From positions 248,001 through 312,000 of the forward strand of contig NZ_SIRE01000008.1 of assembly GCF_004307995.1 (NCBI RefSeq): a stretch of 64,000 nucleotides of DNA, read 5' to 3'. This DNA is from Paenibacillus thalictri. Lineage in GTDB: Bacteria > Bacillota > Bacilli > Paenibacillales > NBRC-103111. A model generated the notes under the pieces. It made no database searches, was not told the origin of the DNA, and saw only the letters and a list, made by a program, of their open reading frames with translations. A program made the position numbers and the translations under genes. Positions 37,784-46,198 of this stretch are shown in pieces. Every line of letters starts with the position of its first letter. Within the stretch, counting starts at the first letter, position 1.

Positions 37784-39634
37784 ATGTGGAGAAAAACGTT
37801 TTTATGCTTTTGCCTAGGCATGCTGAGTTTTGTGTCGGTCATGTATGCGGAAGAAAGCAGCCCTAAAGGAATAAGCTTAAGCTGGATTCACGATTCGGGC
37901 GCGGCGGTAGTCAAGCAGCCGTTCGGCGGCGGGCTGACAGCAAACGCTTCGGCCGTGAATGTGGATACTGACGGCAATGTGATCTATGCCGCCTATATGT
38001 CAACGGACACCGTCACCGTCCGCTCTTTCTCTCCGGAAGGCATTCTGAACTGGCGTCAGGATTTCGATGCCGCTCAAGTAACCCCCTTTTTGGCAGTGAG
38101 CCGAGACGGGAATACCTATATCTACTTTCACAAAGTGACCCCAAGCGGCGTCAGTGTGCATGTATATGCCATTAACAACAGCTCCGGAGAAATCCGGTGG
38201 GAACGCATGTTTAATTCGCCGTGCTCGGTTTCAGTGCGAAATGTAGACGGAGTTAACGTTTATTGCCGTACCGGCGGAGCACTCTACAGCGGGGACAGCA
38301 GTCTGACGGCCATCGACAGTAACGGAGAGGAGCTTGGAAGCCTTATGATTAGCGGAGAACTTAAAGGCCCTGGCTTCAGCTCCGTAACGATCCCCGGTTT
38401 AAACAGCCCGGATACGGAGGTTGCTCCGGGTTGGCTCGTATCGATTCAACAAGATACGTTCAGTGTATATAGCGAATACGGACAGCGGGTTTATACGGTT
38501 CCATCCGAAGATATCGCCGAACTTAACGCCAATCCGTGGCTGATCGGCTATTATGTATTTGATGACGGCTCGATGCTGCTGCGTTCGGATACGCAATCCC
38601 GATATTACGATCAAGACGGACAGTTGCAGTGGACCCGGGCATTCGGCAGACAATCCAATTTTGTATTTGCGCTAAGCCGCCTGTATTACTATGACAACAA
38701 TTCGAACAACTTGCATAAAATCAGCAGGGCGGACGGAAGCGACGAACTTACGTTTACTGCGGATCGTAACATGACGAAGGTGTATTTCGATAAGGCAGCT
38801 TCCATATCCGGCACGGCGGACGGCGGCGTCATTTTTGCCGGCACGCAGTCGTATTGGACGACCGCATTGGAACCCGATACGATGAAACCGCTCATCCGGT
38901 TTCCAGTTGAGATATCTGCCGATTCGGCCAAATCGGCGGCAGCCGGTCTTGTCAGCGAACACAACGCAAAGCTGGATCCGGACAACATCTATACGGCAAG
39001 TTTTCCATCCGCTATCGATTTTGAACGAAAACAACTCTATTACCTCAGCGCGTTTGGTGACGGCAAACTCGACAGTACGATATTTGGCCTGTTTTCCGCC
39101 AAGCTGCCTTTTGCCGACGCAGCCAACCATCCCGGAGCGCAAGATTTGCTGCGTTTGTATCGCGAAGGGGTCATTTCGATTCCAAGCGACGGACTGATCC
39201 GCCCTGACGAGCCGCTTACAAAAGAGCAATTTATCGCCATGCTCACTCGTGCAGCCAAGGTAGGAGGCCAATACAAGGGGCCGACATTTACCGATGTTCA
39301 GCAGGATCGCTGGTCGTATTATTTGATCGAAAAGGCTGTTGTGCTGCGGATCTTGGACAAAGGCGAGGGAAAACTGAACCCCGAAAAGCTGATTACAAGC
39401 GGAGAATGCGCCGCTATGGCGGGAAAAGGGGCACAGCTGTTAAAATTGCCTGCCTTCTCCCCGAAACCGGTCGTGTATTCGGATGATGAATACATCGCCG
39501 CGGCGACAAATGCAAACTTCCTTGACGGAATAGCCCTTTTCGACAAAAACAAAAACATAACGAAAGCCGAGGCGGCTTCCATCATCGTCCGGTTTATGGA
39601 TTATCGGGACTCTCAACGTGCAGCGAAGCCGTAA
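37784..39634 (+). CDS. S-layer-homology surface protein with beta-propeller-like domain
   Basis: 616 residues from the ATG at 37784, with AAAGGAG 6 bases upstream. The signal peptide runs over MWRKTFLCFCLGMLSFVSV and is probably cut after MYA. Residues of about 30-400 look like a PQQ-type or WD-like beta propeller, with blades such as VNVDTDGNVIYAAYM, ILNWRQDF, GEIRWERMF and GQLQWTRAF. About 440-610 hold three SLH modules (PFADAANHPGAQDLLRLYREG, FTDVQQDRWSYYLIEKA, and a degenerate third with YIAAATNANFLDG) that would bind pyruvylated cell-wall polymer. It is a secreted, cell-wall-attached protein of unknown ligand and stands alone. Confidence 0.88.
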   Translation: MWRKTFLCFCLGMLSFVSVMYAEESSPKGISLSWIHDSGAAVVKQPFGGGLTANASAVNVDTDGNVIYAAYMSTDTVTVRSFSPEGILNWRQDFDAAQVTPFLAVSRDGNTYIYFHKVTPSGVSVHVYAINNSSGEIRWERMFNSPCSVSVRNVDGVNVYCRTGGALYSGDSSLTAIDSNGEELGSLMISGELKGPGFSSVTIPGLNSPDTEVAPGWLVSIQQDTFSVYSEYGQRVYTVPSEDIAELNANPWLIGYYVFDDGSMLLRSDTQSRYYDQDGQLQWTRAFGRQSNFVFALSRLYYYDNNSNNLHKISRADGSDELTFTADRNMTKVYFDKAASISGTADGGVIFAGTQSYWTTALEPDTMKPLIRFPVEISADSAKSAAAGLVSEHNAKLDPDNIYTASFPSAIDFERKQLYYLSAFGDGKLDSTIFGLFSAKLPFADAANHPGAQDLLRLYREGVISIPSDGLIRPDEPLTKEQFIAMLTRAAKVGGQYKGPTFTDVQQDRWSYYLIEKAVVLRILDKGEGKLNPEKLITSGECAAMAGKGAQLLKLPAFSPKPVVYSDDEYIAAATNANFLDGIALFDKNKNITKAEAASIIVRFMDYRDSQRAAKP

Positions 39635-39677
39635 GACCAGGGATCTGATTAATAAGTAAATTAACTTCCAAATAAAA

Positions 39678-39721
39678 CCAGCTGTAGTCTTGGACTGAAA
39701 AAAGTCCTAGACTGCTGCTGG
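39678..39721. repeat. Long imperfect inverted repeat after the SLH gene
   Basis: A left arm starting CCAGCTGTAGTCTTGGACT (39678-39696) pairs with a right arm ending AGACTGCTGCTGG (39703-39721), with 16 of 19 positions matching and a short A-rich loop. On the minus strand it is followed by TTTTATTT and looks like a terminator, but no minus-strand gene precedes it. On the plus strand no T-run follows. From here to 40068 no supportable gene is seen. Confidence 0.6.
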
Positions 39722-39976
39722 ACGTTAGTACATTTTCCGACCTCACAGCGTTTTCATTTCCATTTTCAAAAAAATGCAAGAAATGGGTAAATGTTTTTGA
39801 CGATTAGCGCATCGTCAACTCCACTGTTGTGGTGGTATGCTAGTATTATTAATAAACAAGGCAGTAAAAAAATGGATCCGCAAGACGTCATCAGCATATG
39901 GTGGCTGGAAGAATGCATCATGCCAAGAGGGCGGCCGTTTCAGCTTAATAAAGCGAACCGGTTTTTTGTCCTCAAG

Positions 39977-40027
39977 CTAGTATACTAGGGTAACTAGTCA
40001 TCCTAATTTTATTTGTAAGCGCTTCAA
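39977..40027 (+). promoter_or_regulatory. GntR-type operator and cre-like site before the uronate operon
   Basis: CTAGTATACTAG at 39977-39988 is a perfect 12-base palindrome with the GTATAC core expected for FCD-subfamily GntR proteins. A further CTAGT half lies 6 bases on. TGTAAGCGCTTCAA at 40014-40027 matches 13 of 14 positions of the CcpA cre consensus. The pair suggests induction by a uronate intermediate and repression by glucose. Confidence 0.6.
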
Positions 40028-40068
40028 GGATGAGTGGCGGCTCGTCTTTCTGCGGACGGGAGGGTCTT

Positions 40069-40758
40069 ATGAGTATTCAAATTGACGCATTAAGAGACAA
40101 AAGAGGACTCATACGGGATTTCGTTTACGAAACCTTGAAGAAAAACATCATGGAGCTGCGGCTCGAGCCGGGAAGGTTTATCTCGGAAAAAGAACTGGTC
40201 GAGATGCTCCAAGTGAGCAGGACGCCGATTCGTGAAGCCTTGGTTAAACTTACTCAGGAGGAATTAATCGCAACCACTCCTCAGAAGGGCTCGATCATAT
40301 CGCTTATCGACTTGCAGCATGCGGAAGAATCGCGTTTTGTCCGAAAAACATTGGAATCCTCGGTTGTGCGGGAAGCATGCGAGCTGCTTAGCAAGGAGCA
40401 GGTGCTTCATCTGCAAAATCTCGTCTCGCTGCAGGAACTGTGCGAATCCGAACAAAATTACGGGCGGCTGTTTGAGCTCGATGAAGAGTTTCACAAATCG
40501 ATTATGGTCGGCTGCGGCCGGGCCCGTACGTGGGGACTTATTCAACAAATGGCAACGCATGACAACCGGATCCGGTTTTTACGGCTTGCTTCCGATTCCG
40601 ACTGGCAAATTATACTGGCCCAGCATCATGGAATTGTTCGTGCCATCAAAGAGAAGGACCCCGACCAAGCGGAAAAAATGCTAAGGGATCATTTGGAGAT
40701 GGTCGTGATTGAAAAAGAAAATTTAAAACAGAAGTACGCTAAATTTTTTAAATTTTAA
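40069..40758 (+). CDS. GntR-family regulator, FCD subfamily
   Basis: 229 residues from the ATG at 40069 with GGGAGGG upstream. The N-terminal winged helix includes FISEKELVEMLQVSRTPIREAL, the hallmark DNA-binding helix. The C-terminal FCD domain is all-helical with the metal-binding pattern D and H in ELDEEFHKS, H in AQHHGIV and H in LRDHLEMV. Such regulators usually bind a uronate or another carboxylic acid and release DNA. It is the first gene of the operon with mannonate dehydratase, and the palindrome just upstream is a likely autoregulatory site. Confidence 0.93.
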   Translation: MSIQIDALRDKRGLIRDFVYETLKKNIMELRLEPGRFISEKELVEMLQVSRTPIREALVKLTQEELIATTPQKGSIISLIDLQHAEESRFVRKTLESSVVREACELLSKEQVLHLQNLVSLQELCESEQNYGRLFELDEEFHKSIMVGCGRARTWGLIQQMATHDNRIRFLRLASDSDWQIILAQHHGIVRAIKEKDPDQAEKMLRDHLEMVVIEKENLKQKYAKFFKF

Positions 40759-40782
40759 AATAAATCTTAGGAGTGAAAGACG

Positions 40783-41943
40783 ATGATTAAAGTCGCTGTT
40801 ATCGGTACCGGCGGAATCGCAAATTCGCATCTGGAGGCGTATGTGTCCTCATTTAAGGGAAGATGCCAAGTCGTTGCGTTATGTGACATTTACGAGGAGA
40901 AGGCCATCCGGTATAAAGAAAAATTTCAGCTCGACTGCAGGGTCGAACAAGACTACCATGAGCTGCTGGACAGCGATATCGATCTGGTGTCGATCTGCAC
41001 TCCGCCGTATACGCATGCTCAAATCGCCATCGACTTTTTACGTGCCGGAAAGCATGTATTGGTAGAGAAGCCGATGTCTTCGTCTTTGGAAGAATGTGAC
41101 AGCATGTTGGAAGCGGCTTCAGAGTCGAAGCGCATTTTGTCCGTCATCGGGCAAAACCGGTTCAGAGACCCGATCATGAAGCTGAAGCGCACGCTCGACA
41201 CCGGCAAGTTAGGCAAAATCGTACATGCGCAGGTCGATTCCCACTGGTGGAGAGGGCACTGCTATTACGATTTGTGGTGGAGAGGCACTTGGGAGAAGGA
41301 AGGCGGCGGCTGTACGCTGAACCACGCCGTTCATCATATTGACATGCTGCAGTGGATGATGGGGATGCCGGACAAAGTGCATGCGGTGATGAGCAATACG
41401 TCGCATGATAACGCGGAAGTCGAGGACCTTTCCATAGCGATTCTTTCTTACGGCAACGGAGGCCTGGCGCAAATTACAAGTTCTGTCGTACATCACGGAG
41501 AGGAACAGCAGCTAATATTTCAAGGGGAAAAGGCGAGAATTTCCGCTCCTTGGAAGGTGTATGCATCCACATCGAAGGAAAACGGATTTCCGATTCGGAA
41601 CACCACACTCGAGGAGGAGCTGGAGAACACGTACAACGGTATGGCGGATCTTCCATATACCGGGCACGCCGGACAAATCGACGATGTGATGAAGGCGATC
41701 GAAAGCGGTTCGCTGGAGGTGCTCATTGACGGCAACGAAGGGCGCAAAACGCTGGAGCTGATCATGGCCGTTTATGAAGCGGCGGCAACAGGTAAAAGTG
41801 TGAATCTGCCTTTAACGAAGGATAACCTGTTCTATTCGAGAGACAGCTTGCTCGCAAACGCTCCGCATTTTTACGAGAAAACCTCGTCGGTTGTTTCCTT
41901 CTCGAATAACGAGATTACGCTGGGCAGCGAATATAAGAAATAA
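40783..41943 (+). CDS. Gfo/Idh/MocA family oxidoreductase
   Basis: 386 residues. An N-terminal Rossmann fold starts VAVIGTGGIANSHLEAY and has the dinucleotide-binding GTGGIA. The substrate-cofactor lysine is in HVLVEKPMSS. The second domain has DSHWWRGHCYYDLWWRG and GCTLNHAVHHIDMLQWMMG, where the histidine of the HxxD-type motif lies. It should oxidise or reduce a sugar or uronate with NAD(P). Its gene is 24 bases after the GntR regulator and 40 bases before a second, different family member, and both precede mannonate dehydratase. One of them may do the fructuronate/mannonate or inositol-like redox step; this is inferred. Confidence 0.9.
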   Translation: MIKVAVIGTGGIANSHLEAYVSSFKGRCQVVALCDIYEEKAIRYKEKFQLDCRVEQDYHELLDSDIDLVSICTPPYTHAQIAIDFLRAGKHVLVEKPMSSSLEECDSMLEAASESKRILSVIGQNRFRDPIMKLKRTLDTGKLGKIVHAQVDSHWWRGHCYYDLWWRGTWEKEGGGCTLNHAVHHIDMLQWMMGMPDKVHAVMSNTSHDNAEVEDLSIAILSYGNGGLAQITSSVVHHGEEQQLIFQGEKARISAPWKVYASTSKENGFPIRNTTLEEELENTYNGMADLPYTGHAGQIDDVMKAIESGSLEVLIDGNEGRKTLELIMAVYEAAATGKSVNLPLTKDNLFYSRDSLLANAPHFYEKTSSVVSFSNNEITLGSEYKK

Positions 41944-41983
41944 CACAAAAATAACAAATAATACAAAACAGGAGATGAATGTG

Positions 41984-43063
41984 ATGCAAACACAAGACGG
42001 CATGAATTATGCCCCGAAAGGAAAACCGGCCCCGGTTTGTGAGGAGGGAGCGTTTCCGTTTGCGGCAATTGGTCTCGATCACGGGCACATTTTCGGAATG
42101 TGCAACGGACTTATCGAAGCGGGAGGACAGTTGAAATGGGTGTACGACCCGGACCCGGCCAAGGTGGATAAATTCGTTCAAACATATCCTGGAGTCAAGG
42201 CGGCAAGATCCGAACAAGAGGTGCTGCAGGATCCGGAAGTGAAATTGGTTGCCGGCGCGGCCATCACGTCAGAACGTTGCGCCTTGGGAATGCGTGTTAT
42301 GTCGCACGGTAAAGATTATTTTACGGACAAAGCGCCGTTTACAACGCTCGAGCAACTGGAACAAGCCCGGCAAAAAGCTGCGGAGACCGGCCTTAAGTAT
42401 GCGGTTTATTACAGCGAGCGGGTGCACGTGGAAAGCGCGGTTTATGCCGGGCAGCTGATCGAGCGAGGCGCGATCGGACGTGTGCTGCAGGTGAGCGGAT
42501 ATGGTCCGCACCGGATCAATGTGCCGTCGCGGCCTGATTGGTTTTTTAACCGTGAGCAATTCGGCGGCATACTTTGCGATATCGGCAGCCATCAATGCGA
42601 GCAGTTTTTATTTTACACAGGTTCCAAGGACGCGAAAGTGGTAAACAGCCAGGTGGCTAATTATAACCACAAGCAGTTTCCGACGTTTGAGGATTTCGGC
42701 GATTGCAACATGGTGGGCGATAACGGTTCCACCGGATACTTCCGTGTCGATTGGTTTACACCCAACGGCCTCAGCACATGGGGGGACGGCCGTACGATTA
42801 TTTTGGGTACCGACGGTTATATCGAATTGCGCAAATACGTGGATATAGCCAGAGAAAAAAGCGGCGGGCACGTGTACCTCGTTAATCAGGAAGGCGAGTA
42901 TTATTTCGACGTAAAAGGGAAGATCGGATATCCGTTTTTCGGGGAATTGATTATGGATTGCTTGAACCGCACGGAGATTGCGATGACGCAGGAGCACGCC
43001 TTTAAAGCAGCTGAGCTTTGCTTAGTGGCGCAGCGCGATGCCAAATTAATTGAGGGTGTGTAA
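41984..43063 (+). CDS. Gfo/Idh/MocA family oxidoreductase (second)
   Basis: 359 residues from the ATG at 41984, 6-9 bases after AGGAG. The frame is open farther upstream but lacks a ribosome site. The Rossmann domain is shorter and less standard: FAAIGLDHGHIFGMCNGL instead of GxGxxG, with the conserved lysine moved to YFTDKAPFTT. The second domain includes YSERVHVESAVYAGQLI and GGILCDIGSHQCEQFLFY with the family histidine pattern. It belongs to the divergent branch in which the glycine motif is altered. It is co-transcribed with its paralogue and the dehydratase. The substrate is unknown. Confidence 0.85.
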   Translation: MQTQDGMNYAPKGKPAPVCEEGAFPFAAIGLDHGHIFGMCNGLIEAGGQLKWVYDPDPAKVDKFVQTYPGVKAARSEQEVLQDPEVKLVAGAAITSERCALGMRVMSHGKDYFTDKAPFTTLEQLEQARQKAAETGLKYAVYYSERVHVESAVYAGQLIERGAIGRVLQVSGYGPHRINVPSRPDWFFNREQFGGILCDIGSHQCEQFLFYTGSKDAKVVNSQVANYNHKQFPTFEDFGDCNMVGDNGSTGYFRVDWFTPNGLSTWGDGRTIILGTDGYIELRKYVDIAREKSGGHVYLVNQEGEYYFDVKGKIGYPFFGELIMDCLNRTEIAMTQEHAFKAAELCLVAQRDAKLIEGV

Positions 43064-43128
43064 AACGAGCGGGGGATGGGAGCTTCGGGACAAAATGATG
43101 GAACAGAGACATTTTGGAGGAATCGGCG

Positions 43129-44229
43129 ATGAGAATGGTATTCAGATGGTTTGGTGAAGGCAATGATACGGTAACCCTCGGCCAAATCAGACAAATTCCC
43201 GGCGTGGAGGGCATCGTCTGGGCGCTTCACGACATCCCCGCAGGGGAAGAATGGCCGCTCGAAAGAATGCTGGAGATCAAAAAGCAAACTGACGAATACG
43301 GTTTTCACCTTGAGGTTGTAGAAAGCGTTAACGTACATGAGGATATCAAGCTGGGCCTGCCGACTAGGGACCAATATATCGACAACTATAAAAAAACGAT
43401 CGAGAAGCTGGCCAAGGTCGGCGTGAAGGTGATCTGCTATAACTTTATGCCGGTATTCGACTGGATTCGCACGAATTTATTTGAACCGCTGGAGGACAAA
43501 TCCACTGCGCTTTTTTATGAAAAAGCGAAGATCGACAGCATGAATAATCCGGCGGAGCTGGTCCGCGTCATCAACGAGAACCCGGACTTTACGATGCCGG
43601 GCTGGGAGCCGGAGCGAATGAAACATCTGCCTGCGCTTTTTGAGGCGTACAAGAATGTTTCGGAAGAGGATTTGTGGAGCAACCTCAAATACTTTTTGGA
43701 GCAGATTATTCCGGTTTGCGAGCTCAACGACATCAAAATGGCGATTCATCCGGACGATCCGCCGTGGTCTCTTTTCGGGCTGCCAAGAATCATTACGAAC
43801 CGGGATAATATCCGCAGGCTGCTGAATTTGGTGGATAGCCCCTATAACAGCGTTACGTTGTGCAGCGGCTCGCTTGGCGTTAACCCAGACAACAATATTG
43901 CGGAGCTGGTGAGGGAATTTGCCGACCGCATTCCGTTCGCCCATATCCGCAACGTGAGGTTGTACGACAACGGAAATTTCATCGAAACCTCACACCGGTC
44001 CCAGGATGGGACGGTCGATATTTGCGATATTGTCGCGGCGTATCATGAGAAGGGTTTTACGGGTTATGCCAGGCCGGACCACGGAAGACATATTTGGGGC
44101 GAGCAGTGCCGTCCCGGATACGGGCTGTATGACCGGGCTCTCGGTATTATGTATTTGTGGGGAATTTGGGACTCGCTCGAAAGAACACAACGAGGGGCGG
44201 CAGCACACTTACAATCAACAGTTCTGTAA
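43129..44229 (+). CDS. uxuA: Mannonate dehydratase
   Basis: 366 residues from the ATG at 43129, with GGAGG 8 bases before it. The start MRMVFRWFGEGNDTVTLGQI and the phrase VICYNFMPVFDWIRTNL are diagnostic for UxuA, a TIM-barrel enzyme using Fe or Mn. Later IHPDDPPWSLFGLPRI and SYNSVTLCSGSLG-like segments (PYNSVTLCSGSLGVN) and HIRNVRLYDNGNFIETSHRS carry the metal ligands. It turns D-mannonate into 2-keto-3-deoxygluconate, the step after fructuronate reduction in hexuronate use. This anchors the operon to uronate breakdown. KDG kinase and aldolase are not in the window. Confidence 0.95.
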   Translation: MRMVFRWFGEGNDTVTLGQIRQIPGVEGIVWALHDIPAGEEWPLERMLEIKKQTDEYGFHLEVVESVNVHEDIKLGLPTRDQYIDNYKKTIEKLAKVGVKVICYNFMPVFDWIRTNLFEPLEDKSTALFYEKAKIDSMNNPAELVRVINENPDFTMPGWEPERMKHLPALFEAYKNVSEEDLWSNLKYFLEQIIPVCELNDIKMAIHPDDPPWSLFGLPRIITNRDNIRRLLNLVDSPYNSVTLCSGSLGVNPDNNIAELVREFADRIPFAHIRNVRLYDNGNFIETSHRSQDGTVDICDIVAAYHEKGFTGYARPDHGRHIWGEQCRPGYGLYDRALGIMYLWGIWDSLERTQRGAAAHLQSTVL

Positions 44230-44265
44230 CCGGTATCATGACGCGAGTAATGGGGGTTGTGGTTG

Positions 44266-45234
44266 ATGAAAGCAATAAATAGTGGTGTGGCTCTGGATAA
44301 AAAGGATGGCGCTCTCAAACCGCTGGAACGAAAGAAAGGGTTGTTTTATTACATCAAAGCTGATCTTATTCTTTACCTTATGCTGATTATCCCTGTTGCC
44401 TATATAGTGGCCTTTAAATATGCTCCCATGTATGGCATACAGATTGCTTTTAAGGACTATAACATTTTTCAGGGTGTCAGCATGAGTCCGTGGAATGATT
44501 TTGCAACATTCAAGCAAATTTTTTCATCAACACAATTTTTTCAGGTCGTTAGAAATACGTTGGTGCTTAACGGTTTGGATTTGATTGTGGGATTCCCGGC
44601 GCCGATCATTTTGGCTATTTTAATCAATGAACTGGTATGGAATAAGTTTAAAAAGGTAAGCCAGACCATACTGTATTTGCCGCATTTCCTTTCCTGGGTT
44701 ATTATCGGCGGGATTGTTGCTCAGCTGCTTTCTCCCACAGGCATGTTAAACTCCGTAATTAGCCATATAGGCGGTGAACCGTTACCGTTCCTCACGAACA
44801 AATATGCATGGGTTGCAACTTATTCTTTAGTTGGAGTATGGCAGAACGCGGGATGGGGTACGATTTTGTATCTTGCTGCAATGACGGGTATCGACAAGCA
44901 GTTGTATGAGGCTGCTGACGCAGACGGAGCAGGGAGATTCAGAAAAATTTGGCATATTACATTGCCGGGTATCAGACCAACCATTGCGATCCTGCTGATC
45001 CTGCAGCTTGGTAATATTATGGCGATTAACTTCGACCGTCCATTTAACATTCAAAACAACCTTGTTATGGACTTTGGCGACGTTGTCAGCACCTATGTTT
45101 ATCGTGTAGGCATTCAATCTGCGAACTTTTCGGTTGGTGCGGCTGTCGGTCTGTTCCAGTCTGTGATTTGCTTAATCTTCTTGGTAACTTCCAATTTTAT
45201 TACCCGCAAATTAGGCGAAAACGGAATATGGTAG
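44266..45234 (+). CDS. ABC importer permease, LplB type
   Basis: 322 residues from the ATG at 44266. Codons TTG 44257 and TTG 44263 are alternatives, and the ribosome site GGGGG is weak. Membrane segments follow a 35-residue cytoplasmic lead. The LplB features LMLIIPVAYIVAFKYAPMYG and FLSWVIIGGIVAQLLSP are clear, as is the EAA loop EAADADGAGRFRKIWHITLP. It continues the uronate operon 36 bases after uxuA, linking import of the glycan fragment to mannonate breakdown. The genes from here to 47857 look somewhat lower in GC than the genes before them. Confidence 0.94.
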   Translation: MKAINSGVALDKKDGALKPLERKKGLFYYIKADLILYLMLIIPVAYIVAFKYAPMYGIQIAFKDYNIFQGVSMSPWNDFATFKQIFSSTQFFQVVRNTLVLNGLDLIVGFPAPIILAILINELVWNKFKKVSQTILYLPHFLSWVIIGGIVAQLLSPTGMLNSVISHIGGEPLPFLTNKYAWVATYSLVGVWQNAGWGTILYLAAMTGIDKQLYEAADADGAGRFRKIWHITLPGIRPTIAILLILQLGNIMAINFDRPFNIQNNLVMDFGDVVSTYVYRVGIQSANFSVGAAVGLFQSVICLIFLVTSNFITRKLGENGIW

Positions 45235-45246
45235 GGGGAACCGACA

Positions 45247-46107
45247 ATGGCATTAAATATAAAAGGCAGAATGGTTGATTATATAGCAGCATTTATTGTT
45301 TTACTTGCGGTTTTTATATGCCTGGTTCCTTTTCTCTATATTCTTTCGCAATCACTTAGCTCTAATCGGGCGATTATATCCCAAGCCGTTACCATCTATC
45401 CGATCGACTTTAATATAGAAGCCTATAAAGTCGTATTCAGGGATGCCGGTATGTTGTACTCCTTGTTTTATACGATAATCTTGACGGCCGTATTTGTGCT
45501 TGTTGCATTGACCGTTACCATATTGGCGGCGTACCCGCTGACCAAAAAAAGACTTAAGGGCAGAAACGCTTTATTGCTGATGATGCTGTTTACCATGTAT
45601 TTTAGCGGTGGTTTGATTCCGGATTATCTGAATGTAAAAAACTTGAGTCTTTTGAACACTCCATTGGCGCTGATTCTTCCCGGTATGATGAGCGTGTATT
45701 ATATGATCATATTGAAATCGTTCTTCCAAAGCTTGCCTGACAGCCTGGAGGAAGCTGCACATCTGGACGGATGCAACGAAATGCAGATCCTGCTTAAGAT
45801 TGTGCTGCCTCTTTCCAAGCCGGCGCTTGCCACAGTCAGCTTGCTATACGCCGTATTCAGATGGAATTATTTTCAGGACGCTCTGTTCTACATTACAGAT
45901 CAGCATCTATATACGATACAGCTTAAGCTGTACAATGTTATCAATCTTTCACAGCAAATGACCGGCGAGAATGTCAATGTCAATCTGCCTTCAGAGGCAT
46001 TAAAAGCGGCAAGTATTATGTTCGGTACCATTCCGATTCTTCTAGTGTATCCGTGGCTCCAGAAATATTTTGTATCCGGCATTATGATTGGCGCCGTGAA
46101 AGGCTGA
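45247..46107 (+). CDS. ABC importer permease, LplC type
   Basis: 286 residues, starting 12 bases after the partner permease with AGGGGG just before. The family signs are FLYILSQSLSSNRAI, TMYFSGGLIPDYLNVKNLSLL and the EAA loop EAAHLDGCNEMQILLK, ending IMIGAVKG. It has six membrane segments. Together with the preceding gene it makes the channel of the uronate-operon importer. The ATPase must come from elsewhere in the genome. Confidence 0.95.
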   Translation: MALNIKGRMVDYIAAFIVLLAVFICLVPFLYILSQSLSSNRAIISQAVTIYPIDFNIEAYKVVFRDAGMLYSLFYTIILTAVFVLVALTVTILAAYPLTKKRLKGRNALLLMMLFTMYFSGGLIPDYLNVKNLSLLNTPLALILPGMMSVYYMIILKSFFQSLPDSLEEAAHLDGCNEMQILLKIVLPLSKPALATVSLLYAVFRWNYFQDALFYITDQHLYTIQLKLYNVINLSQQMTGENVNVNLPSEALKAASIMFGTIPILLVYPWLQKYFVSGIMIGAVKG

Positions 46108-46142
46108 TATGGGTTTGGGGAATGGATGATTTCATCTGTTTC

Positions 46143-46166
46143 GCGAATTTATATAAGTAAATTTGC
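46143..46166 (+). other. Intercistronic hairpin before the binding-protein gene
   Basis: GCGAATTTA and TAAATTTGC form a 9-bp stem with one G-U pair around a 6-base loop. Such hairpins between permease and binding-protein genes often protect the downstream mRNA. Confidence 0.5.
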
Positions 46167-46198
46167 TAAATAACTAATTTCTAAAGGGAGTGATTCTT

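Noticed and set aside
39791-39988. 65-codon open frame before the GntR gene
   Set aside because: It has no ribosome site and ends in the operator palindrome, so it is probably promoter sequence.
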